Shown one piece after another: positions 7,137 to 15,826 of a stretch of 22,253 nucleotides of DNA. The notes beneath the pieces are model-generated. The model saw only the letters and a program-made list of their open reading frames with translations, did no database searches and had not been told where the DNA came from. Both the position numbers and the translations under genes were made by a program. Every line of letters starts with the position of its first letter. Within the stretch, counting starts at the first letter, position 1. This stretch comes from JAAXHE01 sp964551635 (lineage in GTDB: Bacteria > Latescibacterota > UBA2968 > GCA-2709665). Where the stretch lies: the NCBI GenBank assembly GCA_964551635.1, contig CAZKDZ010000263.1, forward strand, positions 1 to 22,253, given 5' to 3'.

Positions 7137-9488
7137 ATGAGTACGCAACTTCCTGGCATTGAATACATGCAGATCCTCGGCACGCGTGTCATCGCGCCCC
7201 GGAGGCGGGTGCGGAAACGACAGGGATGGCTGCTCGCGTTATGCGCGTTGTTTTCGCTTGCCGCCCTGACGCAGGCGCAGGCCAAAGACAACGAAGCGCT
7301 TGCCCGCGCCGAGGCGCTTTACAGTCAGGCGGTTGCAAAGGTGGCGGAGGGGGCATCCGGGCAGGCGGCCGAATTGTACCAGTCGGCCATCGACGCTTAC
7401 AACAAACACGCACCTTCCTACGTGGGCCTCGGGCACATCCATCTTGCTCGGGGCGACCTGGATGCCGCGGAAGAAATGTTCCGGCAGGCGCTTCGCAGGA
7501 AGAAACGGTTTGCGCCCGCCTTCAACGGCCTGGGCCTCGTCCTGGGGCGCCGGCCGAAAGCGCTTCGACAGGCGATCGATGCGTTCCGTAATGCGCTTCG
7601 GGCGGACAAAGCCTATGTCGAAGCGCAGTACAATCTGGCGGAGACGTATCGGCGATTCGGCAGCAGCGAAACCCTCGGAGCCTACCGCAAGGTTGTCAAG
7701 ATGGATGCCGGCCACCCGGACGCGCTGTTCCGGATCGGGGCGATTGAAGAAGCGAAGGGTGAGTACGGGAAGGCCGAGAAGGCATTCCTGAGTCAGATTT
7801 CGGTGAATCCACACCACTACGAGGCCCGGTTACGGCTTGGGATCGTCCTCAAACTGCAGAACCGAACCGATCAGGCGATTTCTGAACTGAAACCGGTCGT
7901 CCGGAATCCGAACCGGCACCAGCGGCGTGCGGTGCTGGAACTGGCGAACATCCACCAGAGGCGTCGGGACTTCGATCGGTCGCAGGCGTTGTTCGAAGCC
8001 TATATAGACAGTCTGGAACCTGACGAGCAGCGACTTTATTACGATCTGAGCCTGGTATCCAACACCGCAGCCGATTCCGGCGCCGAGTCTCTTGACGAAA
8101 TGAGGGCTGCGGCTGAGGAATTCTGGGTCTGGCAGGACCCGGCGCCGGTATCCGAGGCAAATGAGAGGCTGGTAGAGCACTACCGCCGCGTGGCCGTGGC
8201 GCGGGAGAATCACGGAAAGCACAAGTTTCCGTGGGACGATCGCGGTGAAGTTTACGTGCGTTTCGGGGAACCGGATCACGTCAGCCGGTCCGGAGACGTC
8301 CGGTTCGAGACGGACCCCCGCGTGCTGGTCGTGAAGGATCGCCTGATTGTGTCGGCAGGGGCGGCGGCGGCAAAGATGATGAAAGACGAAGCCCGATCTC
8401 TTGGGGATGTGGCCAAGTCGTCAATTCTGGGTCGGCCGGTGTATCCAGTCGGCGGAATATGGGAGTACTGGATCTACGTGAACGTAGGATCGGGAATCGA
8501 AATGACCTTCGTACAGCCGAATTATCCCGGTCCGTACGAGTTCGCGAGAATGCCTCTGGGCACAGGCCGGATAACAAGAATCTGGCAGAGAATGAACCCG
8601 AAAACCGTGTTGCTCAATCATGTGGCACGGCAGCCGACCGCCTACCGGCCGACCTTTGCGACGGGACCGCTGGACTTCTTTTTCTATACCGCCTCTTTTC
8701 GGGGTGAAGATAGCAAGTCGACGCTGGAGGTCTATTACGGGATTCCAACCCGGGACCTGGCGTATCGCGACGGCGACCTCGGGCGGCTCGCGAACCTTGT
8801 CAGGGGCGTTGCGGTCTACGACGGCGACAACAGGCTCGTACATCGTTCCGACGCCGAGATGGCGCTGCGGGCTTCCGGCGCCGTGGATACCTCTGCCGGG
8901 GCATTTATCCCGGAGATAGATCGAGTGCTGTTGCAGCCGGGCGCCTACCGAGTGGACGTCCAGGTGATGGACCGAAATTCCGGCAGGACCCAGATATACA
9001 GGGAAGACCGCATTTTAAAGGCGTATCCCGCCGGGCCGCTTTCACTGAGCGAAGTGGAAATGGGTGCACGAATCGACGTGGCCGATCGCGGACGCTTCGT
9101 AAAGGGCGAAATCGAAGTCATTCCCATGGCGTCGCGGGCGTACCGGCCTGGCGAACCGGTGTTCATCTACTACGAGATTTACAACCTCACCCGAGACGAA
9201 TTCGGGTCGACTCGGTATCGCATATCATACCAGATCCGTTCCTTGCGCAGGACAAACGTGGGCGCACGGATATTGGGCGGCCTGGGGCGGTTGATCGGGA
9301 AGCGCGAGGACGGCAACGTCATCAGCATCGAGTACGAGCATGTCGGTACCCTGCCGGATGAACCGGCGTACCTCGAACTGGACATGGGAGCCACCGTACC
9401 GGGACGCCAACTGTTGACAATTCTGGTGACCGACGAAAACAGCGGCCAGACGGGCCGCGTGGCCATCAGTTTCGATATACGACAATAG
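7137..9488 (+). CDS. Secreted TPR protein with GWxTD domain
   Basis: Predicted exported protein of 783 residues. A basic n-region (RRRVRKR) and hydrophobic core (WLLALCALFSLAALTQAQA) form a signal peptide. Residues ~50-295 are tetratricopeptide repeats (for example APSYVGLGHIHLARGDLDAA). A GWxTD domain follows: EEFWVWQDPAP (~327-337), then FPWDDRGEVYVRFGEPD (~364-380), in which the name-giving GWxTD is altered to PWDD. The C-terminal half is beta-rich with no recognised motif. The ATG at 7137 was chosen; TTG 7131 and ATG 7167 are possible and none has a clear ribosome site. GWxTD proteins occur in Bacteroidota and related phyla and have no assigned biochemical role; TPRs imply a scaffold. It precedes the glycerate kinase gene by 62 bp. 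Confidence 0.85.
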   Translation: MSTQLPGIEYMQILGTRVIAPRRRVRKRQGWLLALCALFSLAALTQAQAKDNEALARAEALYSQAVAKVAEGASGQAAELYQSAIDAYNKHAPSYVGLGHIHLARGDLDAAEEMFRQALRRKKRFAPAFNGLGLVLGRRPKALRQAIDAFRNALRADKAYVEAQYNLAETYRRFGSSETLGAYRKVVKMDAGHPDALFRIGAIEEAKGEYGKAEKAFLSQISVNPHHYEARLRLGIVLKLQNRTDQAISELKPVVRNPNRHQRRAVLELANIHQRRRDFDRSQALFEAYIDSLEPDEQRLYYDLSLVSNTAADSGAESLDEMRAAAEEFWVWQDPAPVSEANERLVEHYRRVAVARENHGKHKFPWDDRGEVYVRFGEPDHVSRSGDVRFETDPRVLVVKDRLIVSAGAAAAKMMKDEARSLGDVAKSSILGRPVYPVGGIWEYWIYVNVGSGIEMTFVQPNYPGPYEFARMPLGTGRITRIWQRMNPKTVLLNHVARQPTAYRPTFATGPLDFFFYTASFRGEDSKSTLEVYYGIPTRDLAYRDGDLGRLANLVRGVAVYDGDNRLVHRSDAEMALRASGAVDTSAGAFIPEIDRVLLQPGAYRVDVQVMDRNSGRTQIYREDRILKAYPAGPLSLSEVEMGARIDVADRGRFVKGEIEVIPMASRAYRPGEPVFIYYEIYNLTRDEFGSTRYRISYQIRSLRRTNVGARILGGLGRLIGKREDGNVISIEYEHVGTLPDEPAYLELDMGATVPGRQLLTILVTDENSGQTGRVAISFDIRQ

Positions 9489-9550
9489 CATCCGTCCCCG
9501 GCGTGAATGCCGCGGCCCCGGAACTGACCGGCTCGCGGACTTGAGGAGCA

Positions 9551-10900
9551 ATGTACATGAAGGAGTTCACGGTTGCCACGATGCGCGCCGACGCGGCGTC
9601 GATCTTTGAATCGGCAGTGGGTGCCGTGGACGCGCAGGCGTGCCTGAAGCGTTTCGTGAAACTGGATGGACGGACGCTTCGGATCGGGGGCGCGGCCTAC
9701 AATCTGGATTCATTCGAGAGGGTGCTCGTCGTTGGCACCGGAAAGGCCTCGCCGAGGATGGGTGTCGCGCTGGAAGCGGAACTGGGCGACCGGATTTCCG
9801 ACGGGATCATCAATGCAAAGTACGGGCATGCGGAACCCCTGGACCGGGTACGCATCATTGAGTGCGGCCATCCGGTTCCCGATGAGGCGGGTGTCGAGGG
9901 CACCGGGGAAATCCTCGCCGCTCTCGAGAGTGCTGACGACCGAACGCTCGTGATCTGCCTGATTTCAGGCGGGGGGTCGGCGCTGATGCCGGCGCCGGCC
10001 GAGGGTATATCGCTGCAGGAGAAACAGGACACGACCCGGCTGCTTCTCGAATGCGGCGCCAATATCGTTGAGTTGAATGCGGTTCGGAAACATCTTTCCC
10101 GCGTAAAGGGAGGGGGTCTCGCCCGGGCGGCGTTTCCGGCCACGGTCGTGTCTCTCATGTTGTCGGACGTCATCGGTGATCCGATGGACGTGATCGCGTC
10201 GGGGCCGACCGTGCCCGACACGTCCACGTTCAGGAACTGCGTCGAAATCATTTATAAATACGAAGTTTCGAATCGTCTGCCGGAAGCGGTACGGAAGCGG
10301 TTCGACGCGGGTGTGGCAGGTGAGATACCGGAAACGCCGAAACCTGGAGACGCCGTGCTGGAGCGATGTCACAACGTCATCGTCGGGAGCAACGGCCTGG
10401 CGGTGGCCGCCGCCGCCGGCCGTGCCCGGGATTTGGGATACAATGCGCTGGTGCTGTCAACGCGCCTTGAGGGTGAGGCTCGAGAGGTGGCGCACGTCTA
10501 TTCGGCGATCGGCAAGGAGATTCTCACGTCGGGGGCGCCTGTGGCGGCTCCCGCCTGCGTGATCGCGGGCGGCGAGACGACTGTTACCGTTCGGGGCAAC
10601 GGCAAGGGAGGGCGCAACCAGGAACTGGTGCTCGCGGGCGCAATGCATCTGTCCGGATGGGATGGGACGGTATTGTTCAGCGGCGGGACGGATGGAACCG
10701 ACGGCCCGACGGACGCGGCAGGGGCGATCGCGGATGCCGATACGGTCGCGCGCGCGGAGTCAGCGGGGCTGTCCGCGATCGATTCGTTGAAGAATAACGA
10801 CGCGTACCACTTCTTCAAGCCGCTGGACGATCTTGTAATGACCGGTCCCACGGGAACCAACGTCGCCGATGTGGCGTTCGTCATGGTAGGTACGGCGTAA
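9551..10900 (+). CDS. Glycerate 2-kinase (MOFRL/DUF4147 family)
   Basis: 449 residues, typical for the class II glycerate kinase that phosphorylates D-glycerate to 2-phosphoglycerate with ATP in the cytoplasm. Family signatures are all present: VVGTGKASPRMG (61-71, Lys65), LISGGGSALMPAP (138-149), ELNAVRKHLSRVKGGGLA (174-191), LSDVIGDPMDVIASGPT (204-220), and the MOFRL C-terminal region GETTVTVRGNGKGGRNQEL (341-359) and SGGTDGTDGPTDAAG (377-391). GAGGAG lies just before ATG 9551; ATG 9557 has better spacing and is a fair alternative. It may be cotranscribed with the GWxTD gene. It would feed glycerate, possibly from hydroxypyruvate or sugar-acid breakdown, into glycolysis. Confidence 0.93.
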   Translation: MYMKEFTVATMRADAASIFESAVGAVDAQACLKRFVKLDGRTLRIGGAAYNLDSFERVLVVGTGKASPRMGVALEAELGDRISDGIINAKYGHAEPLDRVRIIECGHPVPDEAGVEGTGEILAALESADDRTLVICLISGGGSALMPAPAEGISLQEKQDTTRLLLECGANIVELNAVRKHLSRVKGGGLARAAFPATVVSLMLSDVIGDPMDVIASGPTVPDTSTFRNCVEIIYKYEVSNRLPEAVRKRFDAGVAGEIPETPKPGDAVLERCHNVIVGSNGLAVAAAAGRARDLGYNALVLSTRLEGEAREVAHVYSAIGKEILTSGAPVAAPACVIAGGETTVTVRGNGKGGRNQELVLAGAMHLSGWDGTVLFSGGTDGTDGPTDAAGAIADADTVARAESAGLSAIDSLKNNDAYHFFKPLDDLVMTGPTGTNVADVAFVMVGTA

Positions 10901-10918
10901 GCGGTTGAAACGCCATCA

Positions 10919-10972
10919 GGTCGGTTCCGGAGTGCGAATCGTGGAAACTCAGGCTCCTTCCGGCCACTGACC
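10919..10972. terminator. Possible stem-loop between convergent genes
   Basis: GGTCGGTTCCGGA (10919-10931) can pair with TCCGGCCACTGACC (10959-10972) as stems of seven and five pairs around a small internal loop. It lies between the stops of the glycerate kinase and EamA genes. There is no T-tract, so a terminator role is only suggested by position. Confidence 0.28.
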
Positions 10973-10976
10973 GGCC

Positions 10977-11864
10977 TCAGGTCTCCGTATTGACAATGGC
11001 GACGCCGACCCCGACCAGCAGGACGCTGATGAGAAGTGTCGCCGAGATGACCTCTCCCAGCAGCAGGTTGCTGAACACGACGCCCACGACGGGCGTAACG
11101 AAACCGAATACCCCGAGGCGACTGGCCCTGAAGCGACGCAGGAGCGTTACGGATACCAGAAAACAGAAGCCGGCAACCACCAGACCCTGGTAGAAGATTG
11201 CACCGACGATGCCCGGGCTGATGACGGTGGTATTCAGGTCTTCCAGCAGGGCACTCAGCAGAACAAACATCGGCAGGCTGAGCGCAGCCTGCCATAACAG
11301 AAGACGGGCGGGATGTATGTATTGGGTGAGTTTCTTGGTATAAACCTGCCGGGTGCCAAGCAGCAGACCGCTCATCAGAACCATCACGTCTCCCGGCAGA
11401 CAGTCCAGGCGTCCACCGGTCAGACTGTCGACAAACACGAGCACGACACCCGCAAAAGAGAGGGTCATTCCTGTAATCTTGAGGCCGCTCAGCCGGTCTC
11501 CGGGCATGAACATGTGGGCGAAGACGGCTGTAAAGAACGGATACGTGGATATAAAGACGGTTGACCGGCCGGCCGTCGTGATATTCGTGCCGGCATTGAG
11601 CAGGTAGATTTGCGCGACAAAAAGCAGAACAAGCTGAAACAGACCTCGCCCTTCGCCGGTTCGCGGCCGGAGCGGGACGCCGGAGAAAAACGCCCACGGA
11701 ATTACAGCCAGTCCGCCCAGAAGAAATCGGGCGGCCGCCAGGGCCAGCGGGGGCAGACCGTCCAGAGCGATTTTGATGGCGATGGAGTTGCCGCCCCACA
11801 GGATGGCGGTAACCAGGGCGAGGCCGGCGGCCTGAAGGGTCAGGCGTTCGTTAAGCACGTTCAC
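10977..11864 (-). CDS. EamA/DMT-family transporter
   Basis: 295-residue inner-membrane protein with ten predicted helices arranged as two EamA repeats, opening with the family's typical first helix (ALVTAILWGGNSIAIKIAL, ~16-34) and AAARFLLGGLAVIPWA (~43-58). The second repeat begins near PGDVMVLMSGLLLGTRQVYTKK. The start is GTG 11864, which overlaps the upstream TGA stop as GTGA and implies translational coupling; a second GTG two codons later (11858) is possible. A longer in-frame extension lies inside the upstream gene and is not protein-like. DMT transporters mostly export amino acids, nucleotides or metabolites; the substrate cannot be predicted. Confidence 0.88.
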   Translation of the reverse strand: MNVLNERLTLQAAGLALVTAILWGGNSIAIKIALDGLPPLALAAARFLLGGLAVIPWAFFSGVPLRPRTGEGRGLFQLVLLFVAQIYLLNAGTNITTAGRSTVFISTYPFFTAVFAHMFMPGDRLSGLKITGMTLSFAGVVLVFVDSLTGGRLDCLPGDVMVLMSGLLLGTRQVYTKKLTQYIHPARLLLWQAALSLPMFVLLSALLEDLNTTVISPGIVGAIFYQGLVVAGFCFLVSVTLLRRFRASRLGVFGFVTPVVGVVFSNLLLGEVISATLLISVLLVGVGVAIVNTET

Positions 11865-12484
11865 GGCGCCGGTGTCCGATCGAGGGGGAAACGCCGGCGT
11901 AAGAGAGGGTACCCGAAGGCCAGCGGTACAAGAAACCACGCCAGTTGCAGGGTGCCCGTTGCAGTGCCTGCCTGCCCGATCACCCCGCAAAGGATCAGGA
12001 CGTTGCAGACGTAAGCCGGTGCGGGTGGAGCGCTGGAAACGCCGATCCTGTGAAGGAGACGATCGAACCGGGCGGGGCGTATGCTCTTGACGTGGTTTCC
12101 CGCCAGGATGGCGGCGAGTGAAAGCAGGCCGGCAAAGAGGTTCACCCCGCGGTCTATCCACCCGAGGCCGATGCCCAACAACAGGAGATGGCTGTAGCCG
12201 AACAGGAGGACCGCGCCGTTTCGGAATGGATCGTAAAGGCCGATGTCCTTCAATTGGCGCACGCGGTTCCTGTCAACAAACGGGATCAGGCGAAAGAACA
12301 CATAGACGAGGGTCATTGCGCCGGGATGCAGAAAAACGCCCACGCGTTTGTTCAGCTCGGCGTCGATCCTTCCGAACGCGTTCCAGTGTACCGGTATCCG
12401 TTCGGGAAGATGGTCGTAGGCCAGAAAGCTGGCCAGCAGCGCGAGCAGGATGCCGGCAATGGGATCCCGTTGAAGGACGCTCAT
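11861..12484 (-). CDS. SdpI/DUF1648-like membrane protein
   Basis: 207-residue polytopic membrane protein. Residues ~22-42 contain the DUF1648 signature (DHLPERIPVHWNAFGRID), as in SdpI-type immunity/signalling proteins. Further helices follow, and AGNHVKSIRP (~127-136) resembles the GN....RPN turn of the SdpI C-terminal half. The ATG at 12484 has no strong ribosome site. Its stop overlaps the start of the EamA gene, so the two are one operon. SdpI gives Bacillus immunity to the SdpC toxin, but no toxin gene is seen here and most distant relatives have no known role. Confidence 0.7.
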   Translation of the reverse strand: MSVLQRDPIAGILLALLASFLAYDHLPERIPVHWNAFGRIDAELNKRVGVFLHPGAMTLVYVFFRLIPFVDRNRVRQLKDIGLYDPFRNGAVLLFGYSHLLLLGIGLGWIDRGVNLFAGLLSLAAILAGNHVKSIRPARFDRLLHRIGVSSAPPAPAYVCNVLILCGVIGQAGTATGTLQLAWFLVPLAFGYPLLRRRFPLDRTPAP

Positions 12485-12777
12485 TCAGGGAGTACCGTGC
12501 GTTGGGGGGCATGGTCGTCGCGGGCCGGGGATTCCGGTTGGAAGTCGTCTTTGGCAGCCCGACTTTATCGTTGCCGCGAGATTGACGGATCGGCGTGCGG
12601 CGCGGCTTGTGCTCCTTAAAACCGCAACCCGCCGCGCCCTGTCGGGCGAATCGAAGACCTGGGCATAATAAAGGGATTCCAGCAGCATGTCAAGGGATTC
12701 GAGGGAGAGCGGAACCGGAGCGAATTGTGGTTATCGGGACGAAACTTCGAAATAACTCTTTAAATGGAGGCGGTCGG

Positions 12778-14409
12778 TTGAAACGGACGATTGCAATAGC
12801 GTGTTGCCTTGTTCTCTGGTGTGAGGGCGCAACTGCCAGGGATTTCCTTGCGGAGATCGGCGCGCATGGTGCTCACGGACGAGCCGATTCCGCGCTCGTA
12901 ACGGCTCAACTGTTCGCAAAGACATTTCCTGACAGTGCGAACGCTCATGGCGTCCTCGGCATGGTGTACGCGCAGTTGGGACAGCCGGCAGGCGCAATCG
13001 ATGCCTTTGAAACGGCGATTGAGCTGGGCCCGAATCTTGAAGCGCCGTACGATGCGCTATTCAGGATCCATGCACAACTCAACAGGGGTCGCGAGGCGCT
13101 GGACGTATTGAACCGGGGAATAGCGCAGATTCCGAATTCCGCGCTCCTGCTGATGGACAGGGCGATACTCTACCAGGAGTCCGGCAATCCCGGGCTGGCG
13201 GTTCAGGACCTCAGGGCCGCGATTTCGCTGGATCCCGGAAATATCGAAGCCTACCAGTCCCTGGCTGGCGTGCACGTCGCGCTTAAAGACCCCAATAAAG
13301 CGCTTTCGGTTTTCGAAGAGGGACTGAAGAACAACCCTGAAAGTGTGGTCCTGATGATCAATCAGGGACAGATCTACGGGGCGTTGGGCAAATCTCAGGA
13401 TGCGAATCGGTTGTACGAACGGGCGATTTCGGTTCTGGAGAAGGATCTCGAGAAGAGTCCGAACGACGTCTCCCTGCTGGTTAACAAGGGCGCGATCTAT
13501 CATTCGATGCGCCGGACCGCGGCAGCCTTCGCGGCATACCGGCAGGCTGCTTCACTGGCGCCGGACGATCCCGAGGTGCATCGTTCCATGGGTCAGATGG
13601 CGGCTGAGGTGGACTCACTGGAGATTGCGCGGAAAGCGTGGGAGACGGTGTCTCAGCTGGAGCCGCGGGATCTGGATACCCGTTCAGCGCTTGCACGCCT
13701 TTATACGGTTCAGGGGAAATGGGACCTCGCGCTGGACGAGTATCGGTTACTCATGGAGATTGCGCCAGAATCGCAACGTGCGCGTCTCGAATACGGTGTC
13801 GCGCAGGTTTATCTGCAGAAAGGAGACATCGCGCGGGCAAAGTCGGCTTTGGAAGCAACGATCAGTTCGAACCCGGACGTTCTTGAGCCCTACGGTGATC
13901 TTGCCCTGATCTACGCGGGTCAGCAGGATCTGGACTCGACCCTCGTCGTCTACAACAGGGCTCTAGCGGTGGATTCCACGAACGCTGGCGTTCTCTTCAA
14001 TATCGGTCTCGCCCTGACTTCGAGGCGGGCGTTCGATCAAGCCCGGCGTGCCTTCGAAAAAGCCGTTGTTTACAGCCCGAACGAAGAAATCGCGGGTGCG
14101 GCACAGATGAAGATTGACGAAATCGATGGAATACAGTCAGGAAAGCTCTGGGTGTACCATATCCTTGTGGAAACCGAAGTCGAGGCGCAGGAAATCCTGA
14201 ATAAACTCAAGGCGGGCGAGGATTTCAGAGTACTTGCGCGCCAGCATTCCAGCGATACCTCTGCGGAGACCGGGGGCGATCTGGGGTTCTTTTCGCCAGG
14301 CGATCTGAATCCGGCGTTTGAGGAAGCGGTGCTGAAGTTGCGGGTGGGTGAGACCAGCGGGGTCGTTCAGACACCTCTGGGGTATCACATTATCAGGCGG
14401 CTGAACTGA
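12778..14409 (+). CDS. Secreted TPR protein with C-terminal parvulin (PPIC) domain
   Basis: 543 residues, exported by a signal peptide (MKRTIAIACCLVLWCEGATA). The TTG start at 12778 is preferred because GGAGG lies seven bases upstream and the signal peptide begins right there; a 61-residue in-frame extension to 12595 is rich in Arg/Pro and unlike protein. Residues ~30-450 are about a dozen TPR units. Residues ~456-543 are a parvulin-type peptidyl-prolyl isomerase domain: VYHILVETEVEAQEIL, LARQHSSDTSAETGGDLGFF, NPAFEEAVLKLRVGETSGVV, TPLGYHIIR. It probably acts as a periplasmic chaperone or assembly scaffold. It overlaps the next gene by one base (TGATG), so it is tied to the glycosyltransferase and the downstream lipid/export genes. 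Confidence 0.85.
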   Translation: MKRTIAIACCLVLWCEGATARDFLAEIGAHGAHGRADSALVTAQLFAKTFPDSANAHGVLGMVYAQLGQPAGAIDAFETAIELGPNLEAPYDALFRIHAQLNRGREALDVLNRGIAQIPNSALLLMDRAILYQESGNPGLAVQDLRAAISLDPGNIEAYQSLAGVHVALKDPNKALSVFEEGLKNNPESVVLMINQGQIYGALGKSQDANRLYERAISVLEKDLEKSPNDVSLLVNKGAIYHSMRRTAAAFAAYRQAASLAPDDPEVHRSMGQMAAEVDSLEIARKAWETVSQLEPRDLDTRSALARLYTVQGKWDLALDEYRLLMEIAPESQRARLEYGVAQVYLQKGDIARAKSALEATISSNPDVLEPYGDLALIYAGQQDLDSTLVVYNRALAVDSTNAGVLFNIGLALTSRRAFDQARRAFEKAVVYSPNEEIAGAAQMKIDEIDGIQSGKLWVYHILVETEVEAQEILNKLKAGEDFRVLARQHSSDTSAETGGDLGFFSPGDLNPAFEEAVLKLRVGETSGVVQTPLGYHIIRRLN

Positions 14410-15665
14410 TGACCGGTCGTTTCGCTGGAAGGGGCGACGAAGCAGGTGAATCGTCGCCAGTTTTGTGCCCGGGGGAGGACGCCGGAAAGATCAAGGTGCT
14501 CTTTCTTACGGGTTGTACGGGCCGTGGAGGGGCGGGAAACAGTCTGTTCTACCTGTTAAAACATCTTGATCGCGGCGTGCTGGAACCCCTGGTTGTCATG
14601 CCCAACGAAGGGGTGTTGAAGAGCAGGCTCGAGGAGATTCGCGTCCCGTACCGAATCGAACCCAGGTTGAAGGAACGTCTGGCGGAGATGCGGTTCAGGG
14701 GCCGGAACCGTATCTGCACAATGGCGTCGGTGGTCCTGAACGCGATCGACAGCATACGGTTTACGTTCGATCTGGTTGGCGTGGTCGCCCGGGAAAATGT
14801 CGGGCTGATTTATTGTAACCAGATGATGGTGAAGTTCATCGGTACCGTGGCTGGTAGGGTGTGCGGCACACCGGTCATCTGGCACTGCCGCACCGTTTAC
14901 GGTAAGAGCTTCCGAGGTTGGTTTTTCGACAGACTCGCGCGGTCCGCCAGCGTGGCAAGGATTGTCGCGGTATCCGAGGCTTGCGCGGGCAATTTCCCGT
15001 CGGCAAGGGACAAGGTCGAGGTTGTGTACAATGGCGCGGACCTGGACAGTTTCAATCCGGAAACCGTTCAGGGCTGTGTGCGCAGGATGTACCGAATCGG
15101 GCCGGACGAGGTGGTTCTGGGCTTTGTCGGACGAATTGTAGAGTGGAAGGGTATCGGCACCCTGCTGTCGGCGATGAAGCGAGTGCTGGCGAAGCGCGAG
15201 GACGTGGTTCTGGTGGTCGTGGGCGGGAGCCCGCAGCGGTCGTCGGACCTTTTGGATCGCTATCGCCGCGAAGTGGCCAACGGCCTGTACTCCGGACGGG
15301 TTCTGTTTACGGGATTCCGCAAGGACGTCCGGCCGTATTTGAAGGATATGGACGTCACACTGGTACCCTCGGTGGCGCCCGACCCCTGTCCCAGAAGCGT
15401 TATCGAATCTCTGGCACTTGGAACTCCGGTGGTCGGATCTGCAACGGGTGGTGTACCTGAGTTGATCAGGGATGGTTACAATGGATTCCTGGTGAAGCCG
15501 AACGACGTCTCCGGTCTCGCGGATACCATCATCAAAATGATTGAGAACAGGGAATTGCGGCGACGAATGGGTTTGGCCGCCCGGGTTTCAGCCGTTCAAC
15601 GGCATGACGCTGTCGAAGTGGCCCGGCGTGTACAGAACATTATCGTCGAAGCGCTGAGTGCCTGA
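14409..15665 (+). CDS. Glycosyltransferase family 4
   Basis: 418-residue GT-B retaining glycosyltransferase. The N-terminal acceptor domain starts after a ~27-residue non-conserved leader (KIKVLFLTGCTGRGGAGNSL), and the donor domain shows LGFVGRIVEWKGIGTLLSAM and VVVGGSPQRSSDLL, then PRSVIESLALGTPVVGS and GGVPELIRDGYNGFLV. The E-x7-E donor motif is D-x7-E here (Asp325, Glu333). It lacks a signal peptide, so it acts at the cytoplasmic face with a nucleotide-sugar donor. Its ATG overlaps the preceding TGA. Given the neighbours, a lipid or polyol-phosphate acceptor is plausible, but neither sugar nor acceptor can be read from sequence. Confidence 0.9.
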   Translation: MTGRFAGRGDEAGESSPVLCPGEDAGKIKVLFLTGCTGRGGAGNSLFYLLKHLDRGVLEPLVVMPNEGVLKSRLEEIRVPYRIEPRLKERLAEMRFRGRNRICTMASVVLNAIDSIRFTFDLVGVVARENVGLIYCNQMMVKFIGTVAGRVCGTPVIWHCRTVYGKSFRGWFFDRLARSASVARIVAVSEACAGNFPSARDKVEVVYNGADLDSFNPETVQGCVRRMYRIGPDEVVLGFVGRIVEWKGIGTLLSAMKRVLAKREDVVLVVVGGSPQRSSDLLDRYRREVANGLYSGRVLFTGFRKDVRPYLKDMDVTLVPSVAPDPCPRSVIESLALGTPVVGSATGGVPELIRDGYNGFLVKPNDVSGLADTIIKMIENRELRRRMGLAARVSAVQRHDAVEVARRVQNIIVEALSA

Positions 15666-15691
15666 CTGTTTGCTGCAGATTCGCTATCTCG

Positions 15692-15707
15692 TGGCACGAA
15701 TTTCGCT
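15692..15707 (+). promoter_or_regulatory. Candidate sigma54 (-24/-12) promoter
   Basis: TGGCACGAATTTCGCT matches the sigma54 consensus TGGCACGNNNNTTGCW at 11 of 12 constrained positions, including the essential GG and GC with correct spacing. It lies in the 161-bp gap before the TolC-like gene, the only sizeable gap after the glycosyltransferase. No rpoN-dependent activator gene is in the window. Confidence 0.4.
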
Positions 15708-15826
15708 TTTATTGTACAGTTTTCGCCAAAGAAAAAAGGCTTCGAGTGAAGATCGAATTGATTTATCCGAATTTCCGTCTGCTTTTTCCGCTTGAATCCT
15801 TTCGCCGTATGTCCGGGAGGTTAACG

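Noticed and set aside
11865..12161. N-terminal extension of the EamA transporter to position 12161
   Set aside because: It lies within the SdpI-like gene in another frame and is Arg/Pro-rich; the GTGA overlap gives a natural start.
11861..12484. Toxin-immunity system around the SdpI-like gene
   Set aside because: No SdpC-like toxin, SdpR regulator or small secreted peptide gene is adjacent; the partner is an EamA transporter.
12599..12638. GGCGCGGC/GCCGCGCC inverted repeat in the divergent region before the TPR-parvulin gene
   Set aside because: An eight-base GC-only stem with a long loop is expected by chance in this GC-rich sequence; no T-tract or operator pattern.
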